Source: a virus. From it: a DNA stretch of 44,377 nucleotides. Positions 9,401 through 16,251 of this stretch are shown one piece after another. The position numbers were made by a program, and so were the translations under genes. The first letter of the stretch is position 1. Each line of letters opens with the position of its first letter. A model generated the notes under the pieces. It did not search any database, was not told the origin of the DNA, and was given only the letters and a program-made list of their open reading frames with translations. The DNA is taken from positions 1-44,377 of IMG/VR virus record IMGVR_UViG_3300033141_001582; one strand, given 5' to 3'.

Positions 9401-10247
9401 TCAAAGAACTTATGACGTCACAGTGGAAGACGCGCTGCGAGGTATTAGGGCTGGGCGTATAGGTGAAGCTAAGAAGGTGGCAGCTAAGATTGCGTTGAAG
9501 CCTCTTCAAATTCTCGACTTAGAGTGGGCCAAAGCTTCCTGGCAGGGAACTTATGATTATGCCAAAGGGCCTTTGAAGTTCAGTGAAATGAGAGCCAGAA
9601 CGTATGCTGACGACGTTGTGACCAGGACGCAAGCCTCGGCTATGCCTGGTGATATAGCACCAATTCAGAGAGCTGTAGCAGGTAAGTTCCTAACACTGTT
9701 TCAGACCTTTACGATCAACGACTGGAACTTCCTAGTCAAAGACGTCATGAGAATCGGGAGGGAAGGGCCGTTTAGCAAGCCTGCATTTAAGAACGCCATG
9801 CGTTTCGTGGCAGCCACGACGATGTTCAACATACTTATGGAAGACGTGCTGAAGATCCAATCTCCATTCCCTACTCCAATCAGAGCGTTTAGAGAGTCGT
9901 TGGAGAACGGAGACGACATTCCTTCCTTGGCATGGAACGTTGGTAAGGAGTTCATTGAGCCTATTCCGATCATTGGAGCTGCCAGGTACGGTAAAGGTCC
10001 TTTCGGTCCGGGTGGAGAGCTGCTTCAGGAGTCAGTAGAGTTTATTAGAAAGGATCCTATGGCTCGGGAGTATTGGGAACTGGGTGGAAAGTGGCTCGGC
10101 GTTCCTGGTACGGCACAGATAGCCAAAACGGTCAGGGCTCGCAAACGTGGTGAGAGTCTTTATGGCCAGGTCGTGGGAACGTACACACCAGCGGAGCCGA
10201 AGATGAAGGAGCTCAAGGGACTGGAAATGTTGGAAACGATGCCTTAA
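6408..10247 (+). CDS. giant polyvalent internal virion protein, 1279 aa
   Basis: The largest gene in the window. Residues about 1-180 are Pro/Gly-rich, and about 200-450 are low-complexity Lys/Glu/Pro helices. A small HTH-like segment (APEIAKDVKMSEEVVAMALTEM) lies near residue 430-455. The second half is a long helical body. Near residue 1070-1110 the string ADDVVTRTQASAMPGDIAPIQ followed by KFLTLFQTF matches the C-terminal signature of large phage polyvalent/ejection proteins. No lytic transglycosylase or peptidase motif was recognised. It probably enters the host with DNA. It ends the virion operon just before a strong hairpin. Confidence 0.6.
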   Translation: MPNLLEQLNIGPRKKARGSLLSQLGLEEKVPGKVSSPLLPRPTLEEMKTRELLGIPVGKPITPSPFVTEPVTGPAAVPVDVAEAIAHLGKGALGYIPSKAEQFERLAVGTAAGLSPEELKAEAAKAGAWLGPGPETTIAKSIGRVLEPIFKAPQDIINVLTEPRTTADRMFLGFITEDEKADEPLFNISSDTAEKLDLWAKAVLGTALELGMFKVIGEVIRKVVPKKGAKPTVEDLKKVAEEIEPKFPSEAEIRAKRLKGTKAPEIVPTAEELASLREAGVADAILERIGPKPKAPVKKVARIPAFKSTEEAIAFGEKATPEQVKQMETLRGRKLKEVEELRKEDKGDEAMVKATEAQFLREAVDASTGDLVIIRKPTKPEVAAEPAPPKVEPVSEVVKSSEEGLVAPPPEVAPPIPKPPKISDRIRTLFDEGKDAPEIAKDVKMSEEVVAMALTEMKLSRGKKTVTMKEVEAEAKKILEDSKDLDEVHTKMQELTTRYEENLDAGFADNFELNRYRDWGDELMSKIVDTRRKAGLVPEPDPEAPISVVTKEGVRESFIDPTDKGGFSTAKVAETYRKLNPEVGEVVENPNAPGQFVFRARPEVSLEIGGFQAMYEALADRLKRRAGEKLTPEIREVLDKGKIIKQRKVKGRIYPPVYEAQLEIMKGCRKLDQTMFHRGFENPIRTFEDAGGQAFLDLTVHEYHAREFAIAKMIRKFRRDRKEISKGLRRKERERIMIHAVASEKGGMVKLKHMGYKEADLPKLSPKERVAYDALRARYEAWYTRLNRVRKAIGKEPFPYTENYFTFIRDLSWLERIEARPLDMPVDILNAHFIKMGATPFRFAKPRSNARYRLEMDPFHVLEIYEDSAIRHIQLSPLIAQMRELQLSITDPMSGKPFLLRNENPVLAAALHSWNNHIAGMKSPTFKLPQGVESAMMRINSNLAASILGANARSAMIQVSALRNTVAEIGFEYTVRGVLSLLSPKRRNFAMRKSKVLLQRTYDVTVEDALRGIRAGRIGEAKKVAAKIALKPLQILDLEWAKASWQGTYDYAKGPLKFSEMRARTYADDVVTRTQASAMPGDIAPIQRAVAGKFLTLFQTFTINDWNFLVKDVMRIGREGPFSKPAFKNAMRFVAATTMFNILMEDVLKIQSPFPTPIRAFRESLENGDDIPSLAWNVGKEFIEPIPIIGAARYGKGPFGPGGELLQESVEFIRKDPMAREYWELGGKWLGVPGTAQIAKTVRARKRGESLYGQVVGTYTPAEPKMKELKGLEMLETMP

Positions 10248-10308
10248 GGAAAGACTGGGCAGATGATAAGGCCGGAGGTGCGAGTCTCCTTTGTCTGCCC
10301 AGTCTTCC
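10248..10308. terminator. strong hairpin between convergent operons
   Basis: Thirteen perfect base pairs (10251-10263 with 10294-10306), extended by GG/CC outside. The 30-base apex holds a smaller GGAG/CTCC stem. It fills the gap between the plus-strand virion operon and the minus-strand replication operon. There is no proper U-tract on either strand (CCAAGG on plus, TTTCC on minus), so it may be a Rho-assisted terminator, an RNase III-type site or a 3' stabiliser rather than a classic intrinsic terminator. Confidence 0.65.
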
Positions 10309-10312
10309 AAGG

Positions 10313-10540
10313 CTATGCAGCATTAAGTGGAGATGCAGGTAATTCATGCCAATAAGTTGGAGGTTTAACCTCCAGTTTGGTTCCTATACCACCTGAACTT
10401 CCATTAACAACCCAGTACTGACCCCTCTCGCAGTCGCCTCTATCTATCCAAAGGCAGATACTAAATCCTCTCCTTCCGTCCCATCCTAGGACTTCCACTA
10501 GGGTGGGAGGTAGAGTGTTCTTTGTTTTATGCCACTTCAT
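10313..10540 (-). CDS. DUF551-like small protein
   Basis: A 75-residue product with the DUF551 layout: an N-terminal W-x-LPP...VLGWDG segment, a central W (GQYWVVNG) and a C-terminal 'PTYWHELPASP'. This family is common in phages and its function is unknown. It is the last gene of the leftward operon. Its ATG lies within the final codons of the preceding gene (overlap 14 bases), so it is coupled. Confidence 0.7.
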   Translation of the reverse strand: MKWHKTKNTLPPTLVEVLGWDGRRGFSICLWIDRGDCERGQYWVVNGSSGGIGTKLEVKPPTYWHELPASPLNAA

Positions 10541-10949
10541 TTGCTATCTCTTCCAAGAGCCTGAAAGACTTCGGATACCAAGCGATCAGGTCGTTAACTG
10601 CTACTGAGACCTCGGTAAGCTTCCGCAGAAATTCTTTCATCACTTCTGGCTCAGTTATCTCTTGTTCTTTCATTACCTCTAACGTCCGCCTTAGCCAGAG
10701 ACTATGCTCAGGAGCGTCCCACGTGGCTTCCAGGCTTTCCTCTGCGTACCATAGACACTTCTCCGTCTGTTCTCGAATCAACCCATGTGCTTTCTCAGGG
10801 TTGTTCTCGTGCTCTCTGTTGCACATTAGTGTGTGAAGCGTGTAGGCGCAGGCCTGAAGAGTCTTGTCGACCTTCACTCTCGTCTGATCAACTGCTTCCT
10901 GAGTTACTTGCCCAGTTCTTATTAATTCCTTTATTATGTCTTCGCTCAT
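10527..10949 (-). CDS. hypothetical helical protein, 140 aa
   Basis: The start is placed at ATG 10949, which has AGGAGGGC at proper spacing and overlaps the previous stop as ATGA. The product is almost wholly alpha-helical (SEDIIKELIRTGQVTQEAV..., EEIANEVA). It has two cysteines and a TWDAPEHSLWLRRTL segment reminiscent of small accessory proteins. Not recognised. Confidence 0.6.
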   Translation of the reverse strand: MSEDIIKELIRTGQVTQEAVDQTRVKVDKTLQACAYTLHTLMCNREHENNPEKAHGLIREQTEKCLWYAEESLEATWDAPEHSLWLRRTLEVMKEQEITEPEVMKEFLRKLTEVSVAVNDLIAWYPKSFRLLEEIANEVA

Positions 10950-11263
10950 GATTGCCCTCCTATAGTTATTACCCTGCCGCAGTAAGCACAACGCGTTATG
11001 TCACCTTCATGTTTCGTGTGCTCTATAGTAACATGCACCAACTTGCCTGGCTTAGGATCCTGACAGTTCTTGCAGGTGGACCTGTTGTAGTTCGCCTTGA
11101 AAAGGAGATTCCACTCGGTAGGATTAGTTACATCCATAGTCGCCACCGCTGTCACTCTGTCTCCAAAGTTATCCGTCACCATGTACGAGGCGATACCGAA
11201 GATGTCACTCTTGTGCGACACGACGTCACCTTTGCTTAGTTTCCTAAAAGTTTCTTTGTCCAT
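10946..11263 (-). CDS. zinc-ribbon protein, 105 aa
   Basis: Two CxxC knuckles in the C-terminal half (CKNC and CAYC) are likely to bind zinc. The N-terminal half (GDVVSHKSDIFGIASYMVTDNFGDRVTAVAT) looks like a small beta-barrel. ATG 11263 is preferred over GTG 11266 because GAGGTGA is then correctly spaced. The stop overlaps the next gene. The role is unknown; similar ribbon proteins in phages bind nucleic acid or host proteins. Confidence 0.65.
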   Translation of the reverse strand: MDKETFRKLSKGDVVSHKSDIFGIASYMVTDNFGDRVTAVATMDVTNPTEWNLLFKANYNRSTCKNCQDPKPGKLVHVTIEHTKHEGDITRCAYCGRVITIGGQS

Positions 11264-11266
11264 CAC

Positions 11267-11506
11267 TCACCTCACAAAAAGTATTAGTGTAATCCATACT
11301 AGAACATTGATGGCCAGAATCGTTTTCAGAAAGGGAAGGCGCCACAGGAATATATCGAAGCCCCACAGGACGGTAGTCCACTGACGTGTTCCCTTGGGCC
11401 TTTCCCAGAGGGTGAGCCGCATCAGCTTCCATCCCCTTGGGTAAGGCTCGAAGCCAGTGATCTCGCCTTCCGAGGCAAGTACACTGTCACTCTCCGTCTT
11501 GTCCAT
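11267..11506 (-). CDS. single-pass membrane protein, 79 aa
   Basis: The start at ATG 11506 has GGGGAGGAG in front. A TTG start 18 bases upstream would destroy that site. Residues about 1-25 are charged, and residues about 55-78 form a hydrophobic segment (FLKTILAINVLVWITLILFV) ending at the C-terminus. It overlaps the end of the DUF3987-like gene, and a copy of the dispersed palindrome lies 23-37 bases upstream of its start. Function unknown. Confidence 0.6.
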   Translation of the reverse strand: MDKTESDSVLASEGEITGFEPYPRGWKLMRLTLWERPKGTRQWTTVLWGFDIFLWRLPFLKTILAINVLVWITLILFVR

Positions 11507-12767
11507 CGTCTTTCTCCTCCCCAACTATGTTCATTTTTTGAACGAAGTTATCCATTTCGCTCTCTATGTAAAGTGGGTTAGCTTCACCTTCCCTGAATCT
11601 TATAGTCCTCCCACCTGGTGCTACTGGAATGTCATCGATGTAGTTCATGGCACTCATCGTTTCGATGATCTTATCCATTCCCCACTTATCGACGTCATTA
11701 TAAAATCGTGATAACAACTCGTCGTATTTAATTTCCTTCTTGGTCGAGATCTCTGCCATAACTTGCGACAGCGTGTTGGCCAGTGACGATTTGCCGACGC
11801 CACTGAACGTATAGCGCATCTTGACCTCCGTCTGTCTCAGGATTTCTATCGCTCTATCGATATCCTCCTTGTCCAACATCATCGAATCACCACGCGAGGC
11901 ATTCACGATCATTGACAGTTTCATTATATGCGTCGGGCGACGCTCGAAGTATCCAGCGAACCGTGGGTCTTCGAACGGTGGACTCGCGTCTGCTTCTGAG
12001 TACCAGTCAATCCAGGTTTCCAGGAATCGCTGCGTCACCTTGAAGTCCCCTTTGAGCATTCTTATCCGCTCCAAGTCGACCATCAGCAATTCCTGGAGCT
12101 TGAGTTCTTCCGGTGTGTAGAAAGGAGTGTGGACTATTTTGCCTTTCCGTTGCTCGTAGACAAATACCATTCGACTTGTCAGGCCACCGCCTATTGCGTT
12201 CAGTGGCATAGCAGATTGAATAAGATCAGGTGTAGTCGCTCCAATCAGGTTAACCCACACTCCTTTGATGTCGTCGACACCCTCATGTTTAGTTCGATAG
12301 ACCCAATCATCATCGCAGTCATACCAGTCGGTGAGATCAGTCATGAGCTCATTGTTCTGGTAGCCAAGGAAGACCGTTAGCTCCTTGCTAAAGATGGTAA
12401 GCGACGCGTGTATATCCATCGCCCCAGTAGTAGTATCAACCTCCGTTTCGTTCGAGCGCTTCAGGTCACGGATTAGTGCTTGACGCGTCACGGAGTTTGA
12501 TGCCAGTTTCACACCCATCTCACGTAGTAGTTTGAGGCCAGGTATCATGGCAGTTCCCTTACGAGCCTTGCCAGATGGCGCAACAAGTACTACGTACATA
12601 TTAGGATAAAAGTCGAGTGACCCCCAGTGCAGAACACATTTGCGTTGGAGGCACGCGGCAACAACACTTATCGCCGTCCACAAGCGGAACATTCGCGGAG
12701 GTTCAGTGTTGTTCGTAAAGCTTAGGAATCCTTCGATCCAGTCATCGAGGCGTCGTTCGTCGGACAC
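11487..12767 (-). CDS. DUF3987-like phage ATPase / helicase-primase-related protein
   Basis: A 426-residue protein with the usual features of DUF3987-type proteins: an N-terminal LDDWIEGFLSFTNN region, a P-loop-like APSGKARKGTAM at about residues 62-73, a Walker B-like block SLTIFSKEL, and a region VWVNLIGATTPDLIQ typical of this family. The C-terminal third contains a GVGKSSLANTLS segment and an HTH-like tail. The family is associated with phage and plasmid replication. GTG 12767 is chosen because GGAAGGA precedes it by six bases. The start is uncertain because GTG 12782 is also possible. Confidence 0.65.
   Translation of the reverse strand: MSDERRLDDWIEGFLSFTNNTEPPRMFRLWTAISVVAACLQRKCVLHWGSLDFYPNMYVVLVAPSGKARKGTAMIPGLKLLREMGVKLASNSVTRQALIRDLKRSNETEVDTTTGAMDIHASLTIFSKELTVFLGYQNNELMTDLTDWYDCDDDWVYRTKHEGVDDIKGVWVNLIGATTPDLIQSAMPLNAIGGGLTSRMVFVYEQRKGKIVHTPFYTPEELKLQELLMVDLERIRMLKGDFKVTQRFLETWIDWYSEADASPPFEDPRFAGYFERRPTHIMKLSMIVNASRGDSMMLDKEDIDRAIEILRQTEVKMRYTFSGVGKSSLANTLSQVMAEISTKKEIKYDELLSRFYNDVDKWGMDKIIETMSAMNYIDDIPVAPGGRTIRFREGEANPLYIESEMDNFVQKMNIVGEEKDDGQDGE
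11525..11547. repeat. dispersed palindrome copy 2 (GTTCATTTTTTGAAC), inside a coding region
   Basis: The inverted repeat at 11529-11543 differs from the others by one centre base (TTTTTT). It is translated in the DUF3987-like gene as part of FVQKMNIV and at the same time lies immediately before the ribosome site of the next leftward gene. Confidence 0.8.
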
Positions 12768-12961
12768 GTCGTATCCTTCCACCAACCAAAGCGCGGGTCG
12801 TCCTTGTTTATAGTTTCAAGTAGAGAAGTCAGCAAAGGGTTTTTATCAGGGTAGAGATCTAGTACAGCTTTTCTCCAACCTTCCGCTGGCGGTGGAGGTC
12901 TACGTCTAAGGATTCTAACTAGCCTTCTGAGGAAGACTCTGGTGTATTGCTTGTCGGACAT
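12722..12961 (-). CDS. hypothetical protein, 79 aa
   Basis: A small product with a very basic N-terminus (VFLRRLVRILRRRPPPP) and a Trp-containing middle. GGAGAGGAA precedes ATG 12961. Both ends overlap neighbouring genes, so it lies in the coupled leftward operon. Not recognised. Confidence 0.5.
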   Translation of the reverse strand: MSDKQYTRVFLRRLVRILRRRPPPPAEGWRKAVLDLYPDKNPLLTSLLETINKDDPRFGWWKDTTCPTNDASMTGSKDS

Positions 12962-13143
12962 AGTACGTTCCTCTCCATCATCTTCAGCAGTGAGATCTCC
13001 TTATTAGCTTGCCATACACAGTTGGAACAGGATAGAACGATCCTGATGGTAGGTCCAAGGCTGTTCCAGCCTAACCTCGTCACGATTATAATAGGGTTGT
13101 CTCTACAGTTGGGACACATTAGCGTTTTGTTTCCTAGGATCAT
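12919..13143 (-). CDS. zinc-ribbon protein, 74 aa
   Basis: Start at ATG 13143 with AAAGGAG upstream; an ATG 48 bases further up lacks such a site. It contains CPNC and CSNC pairs separated by about 26 residues, a classic zinc ribbon. It overlaps the end of the DNA polymerase gene by 41 bases in another frame. Nucleic-acid binding is plausible but not shown. Confidence 0.6.
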   Translation of the reverse strand: MILGNKTLMCPNCRDNPIIIVTRLGWNSLGPTIRIVLSCSNCVWQANKEISLLKMMERNVLCPTSNTPESSSEG

Positions 13144-15652
13144 AGCAGGTTCTCCTTTGTAAAGGTTTCGTAGTTGCGATAAGTCTCCCATAAGCCTCCT
13201 CCAATGTCTGAGCGTTAACAGTTTTAATCTTAACTCCCTCCTCCTTTCGAAAGTTAAGTCCCATTACGATATCAACAGGTATCACGAACTCACGCTCGTT
13301 GTAGATGAGTGGAGTTTCAAGTGAGCGCTTGATGTCGTTGAGCATTCGTGCGTGCTCTTCCCACGTCGGCACAAGAGGAGGAGGATAGGTGATCAACTCG
13401 GCGTCGGGCACCGGAACCTGAAACGTAATCGAATCATGTACCTGAGTAAGCAACTCAATAGGATCAAACCTGTCCTGATTGTAATAGATATAATTCAACC
13501 CTCGCTCGTTAATCACGTCGCCAACCGTGCCTTGTGGGATGCAGGAGTATCCGGCCTTCCAGGTTTTATCTCCCCACTCACCGAGGAACAGCGTCTTGCG
13601 TCCCATAAGGTTCGTGAGCGTACGATTCTTGGCTAGTTGAGTTCTCACCATCATGTGGTAATTCTGTCGAACGCCAGGGTAGACAAAGTGATAACGTTCG
13701 ACGAGCCACTTGCCTTGAGTCTCTGGCAGCTCGAATTGCAAGGAGAACCTCTTGTAACCAAGATCATAATTGAGTTCATGGTCAGCCTTCTTACCCCAAT
13801 AGCGCTCTGATTGCTCTCCATTGCCGAGTGGTGAAGACCCATCCTCATCACTGATCTCGTCTACTGGCTTGCCAAGAAGCAATGACGCAGTGAGTCGATG
13901 TACATCCTTCCCAGCCTCGAATGCCTCGATCATTGGAGTAACATTTCCAACGTATGCTACGATGCGATTCTCAGCTTGAGAAAGATCAACAGTGTAAAGC
14001 ACATAACCTTCGTCAGCCAACAAGAAGCGCAACAGATCATGAGGCCAGTTCTGCATGTTCATTCCTGTTCCAAAAATATTCTCAGACGATGAAATTCTTG
14101 AGAATCGAGTGCCGGCTGGATTATAGCTGCAACGGATTCTAGCGTCTTGGTCGACCTTTTCAGCGTTGAGATAATTTCCTCTAGCTTTTGTATATTTTCT
14201 GATCTCCCCAACAAGGGAAGCTTCAGGGACTCCTTTTCTAGCAAGTCGCTTAAGCGCATCGTTATCAGTCGTAACTCCACCACCCCGCTTGCGATAAGCT
14301 GGAAGGCCCCGCTGACCGTAGAAATAGTTAGCAAGCTGCTTAGGTGAATTAGGGTTGATGTCAAATCCACAAAGTCGTTGGAGTTCACTGGTTGCTGAAT
14401 CAATCTTTCGTTCATATTCTTCTCCTCGCTCTTTCATTCCTTCGACATCCACACGGATGCCACGTTCCATCATATAAACTAATGGCTCGATGATCTTTCT
14501 TTGACGCTCGTAAGTTGCCAGGTTACCCTGTCGTTCAAGGTCGTGTACTTGTTTAGGGTGAGCTTCCGCACAGACGATGGAGTCAGTAGCATTATACTGC
14601 CATAGCGTTTCCCATGCACCGCCAGATTTGAACCACTTCTTGCCCTCGTTCTTGTAGTACGGTATATCAGTATACATCGTGCAAATGAAGTCAAGTCCCA
14701 TAGGATAATCAGGAAACAGCGTCTTCTGAGCGACCATTGTGTCGTGGAGTGAGTGTGCCTTGATTCCCAGTCTTCGTAATAGAAAGTGGGAATCGAATGC
14801 AATGTTCTGGCCTCGCTTCCATATGTCGCTATCCTCGAGTAGAACAGCGATGGCTCTCCAAATATCAGTCTCCTGCTCGATGGAGAAGTAGTCTCCTGAT
14901 GCGTCCACGAATGGAATCGACATAGCTTCCTCAGGACTGATTGCAAAGCTAATGCAAGACACCTCCTCATTGTAAATCTCGATGTCATAGTCAATTATTC
15001 CTCCTTCCTTGCTCGTCTGAAGGCACCGTTCAAGGAAATACATAACATCACCAAACGACGGGCGGATGCGTAGCTTGCGTTCCTTGCGACGGATCTCAGG
15101 GTAGGCAGATTCTTCCTTGGCTCGTTGCAGGTCAAGGATGATAAGATTTTTGTTTAAGTATACATTCTTCGGAGGTATAATAGTAGCAGGGTGTAACGTC
15201 GGCACGACCTTGAGTCCAGGAATCAAAGTAGACTCTAGCACTGACCCTCTCCACTTTGTTATTCCCGTTCGATTGCATAAGGCAAACAGTGGAATGTTCC
15301 CTGTAGCCACTACTACATTTGGCTTGCATTCTATTAGCTCCTCCTTTAGCATCTGGATATACATCTGTCCAGTCTCAGTAACAACAGGATTCTTCCTCGA
15401 GATATCCACATAGTAGTGCAGTGGATGGTCGAGATCCTTGATCACGTTTGTCAGGTAGCATGATCGTCGTGGGATGTAGGCTGAGTCCAAACACTTGTCG
15501 AGCTCTCGACCAGCAGGCCCCACGAACGGCGTTGGCATCGGACGATGGAAGATCTCCTGCTTGCCAGGTTGCTCACCGACGATGGCGATCTTTGCACCAA
15601 GGTCACCGGCAGGACCTACCCACGTCCGTACGTTCTCAGGCTTTCGGATCAT
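13103..15652 (-). CDS. DNA polymerase family A with N-terminal uracil-DNA-glycosylase-like domain
   Basis: An 849-residue fusion. Residues about 20-180 match the UDG family 4 fold: GEQPGKQE (26-33), FVGPAGREL (43-51) and LHPA (153-156). The iron-sulphur cysteines usual in family 4 are not evident. Residues about 215-370 are a DEDDy 3'-5' exonuclease: D223/E225, D287, and Y353 with D357. Residues about 390-830 are the PolA domain: motif A DLSQAENR (556-563), motif B around 617-636 (K622 to Y633) and motif C VHDS (738-741). This should be the replicative polymerase. UDG-PolA fusions are known in some phages, for example SPO1. It sits among replication genes. Confidence 0.9.
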   Translation of the reverse strand: MIRKPENVRTWVGPAGDLGAKIAIVGEQPGKQEIFHRPMPTPFVGPAGRELDKCLDSAYIPRRSCYLTNVIKDLDHPLHYYVDISRKNPVVTETGQMYIQMLKEELIECKPNVVVATGNIPLFALCNRTGITKWRGSVLESTLIPGLKVVPTLHPATIIPPKNVYLNKNLIILDLQRAKEESAYPEIRRKERKLRIRPSFGDVMYFLERCLQTSKEGGIIDYDIEIYNEEVSCISFAISPEEAMSIPFVDASGDYFSIEQETDIWRAIAVLLEDSDIWKRGQNIAFDSHFLLRRLGIKAHSLHDTMVAQKTLFPDYPMGLDFICTMYTDIPYYKNEGKKWFKSGGAWETLWQYNATDSIVCAEAHPKQVHDLERQGNLATYERQRKIIEPLVYMMERGIRVDVEGMKERGEEYERKIDSATSELQRLCGFDINPNSPKQLANYFYGQRGLPAYRKRGGGVTTDNDALKRLARKGVPEASLVGEIRKYTKARGNYLNAEKVDQDARIRCSYNPAGTRFSRISSSENIFGTGMNMQNWPHDLLRFLLADEGYVLYTVDLSQAENRIVAYVGNVTPMIEAFEAGKDVHRLTASLLLGKPVDEISDEDGSSPLGNGEQSERYWGKKADHELNYDLGYKRFSLQFELPETQGKWLVERYHFVYPGVRQNYHMMVRTQLAKNRTLTNLMGRKTLFLGEWGDKTWKAGYSCIPQGTVGDVINERGLNYIYYNQDRFDPIELLTQVHDSITFQVPVPDAELITYPPPLVPTWEEHARMLNDIKRSLETPLIYNEREFVIPVDIVMGLNFRKEEGVKIKTVNAQTLEEAYGRLIATTKPLQRRTCYDPRKQNANVSQL

Positions 15653-15968
15653 TAGCTGGCTCCATCTTGGTTATGGTTAAGCCCTTGTCGAACGCGTATT
15701 TAATCTCTGCCAGTGTCGACTTGCCTATATATCCACCCTTGTTGATTACGTGAATTCTGTCAGCCATGTCGATTCGCTTGAAGTGCATTTTTGTGAAAAG
15801 ATCCTTCAGCTCCTTTAGTTCTCCCTTTTCGTTGTCACCAAGGTGTTCCCAAGTGCTCGGCTTTAGAACAATAAATCCCTCCCTGGTGAGTCGGTCTTCC
15901 TCCTTTAGAAATTCCTTCTTGAAGCGGACTGAGCCGCAGAGGGTCACAACGTCGTTTTGTAGATTCAT
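15636..15968 (-). CDS. nucleoside 2-deoxyribosyltransferase-like protein
   Basis: 110 residues with the recurring phage pattern of this Rossmann-like family: VVTLCGSVRFKKEF at the N-terminus, EGFIVLKP, RIDMADRIHVINKGGY and the nucleotide-binding GYIGKSTLAEIKYA. Members act on nucleosides or nucleotide sugars, or are uncharacterised. Here a role in nucleotide metabolism beside the polymerase is inferred. GAAAGGAGGT precedes ATG 15968, and it overlaps the polymerase start by 17 bases. Confidence 0.75.
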   Translation of the reverse strand: MNLQNDVVTLCGSVRFKKEFLKEEDRLTREGFIVLKPSTWEHLGDNEKGELKELKDLFTKMHFKRIDMADRIHVINKGGYIGKSTLAEIKYAFDKGLTITKMEPANDPKA

Positions 15969-16189
15969 CTTGACCTCCTTTCAAATAACTTCCATGATTG
16001 AGTAGGAAAGTCGTCCCAGTGCTTGAGGGCATCGCTTAGAATACTACAAACCTTAAGAAGATCCTCCTCCTCATGCCGAAGTGTGGACAAGTCATAGGCC
16101 ATTCGGTTTAAGTTCGAAAGGGCACCGGCTAAGATCCCTTTGTTTCTGAAGCAACGCTCGAACGCCCACTTTTGCTTGAGTGTTCTCAT
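15965..16189 (-). CDS. hypothetical helical protein, 74 aa
   Basis: The start at ATG 16189 has AAAGGAG at ideal spacing; upstream in-frame ATGs do not. The protein is almost all helix (MRTLKQKWAFERCFRNKG, LLKVCSILSDALKHW). Its stop overlaps the following gene (ATGA-type junction). Not recognised. Confidence 0.6.
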   Translation of the reverse strand: MRTLKQKWAFERCFRNKGILAGALSNLNRMAYDLSTLRHEEEDLLKVCSILSDALKHWDDFPTQSWKLFERRSR

Positions 16190-16251
16190 GATAGTCTCCT
16201 TTTCTGGCGGCGACAAGGAACCAATATCCACAATTCCTCACAGACGCCTAA

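Noticed and set aside
10251-10306. tRNA-like piece: a seven-pair GGGCAGA/TCTGCCC stem and a GGAG..GTGCGAGT..CTCC arm
   Set aside because: There is no D-arm, anticodon arm or proper T-stem, and it is too short; it fits a hairpin between convergent operons.
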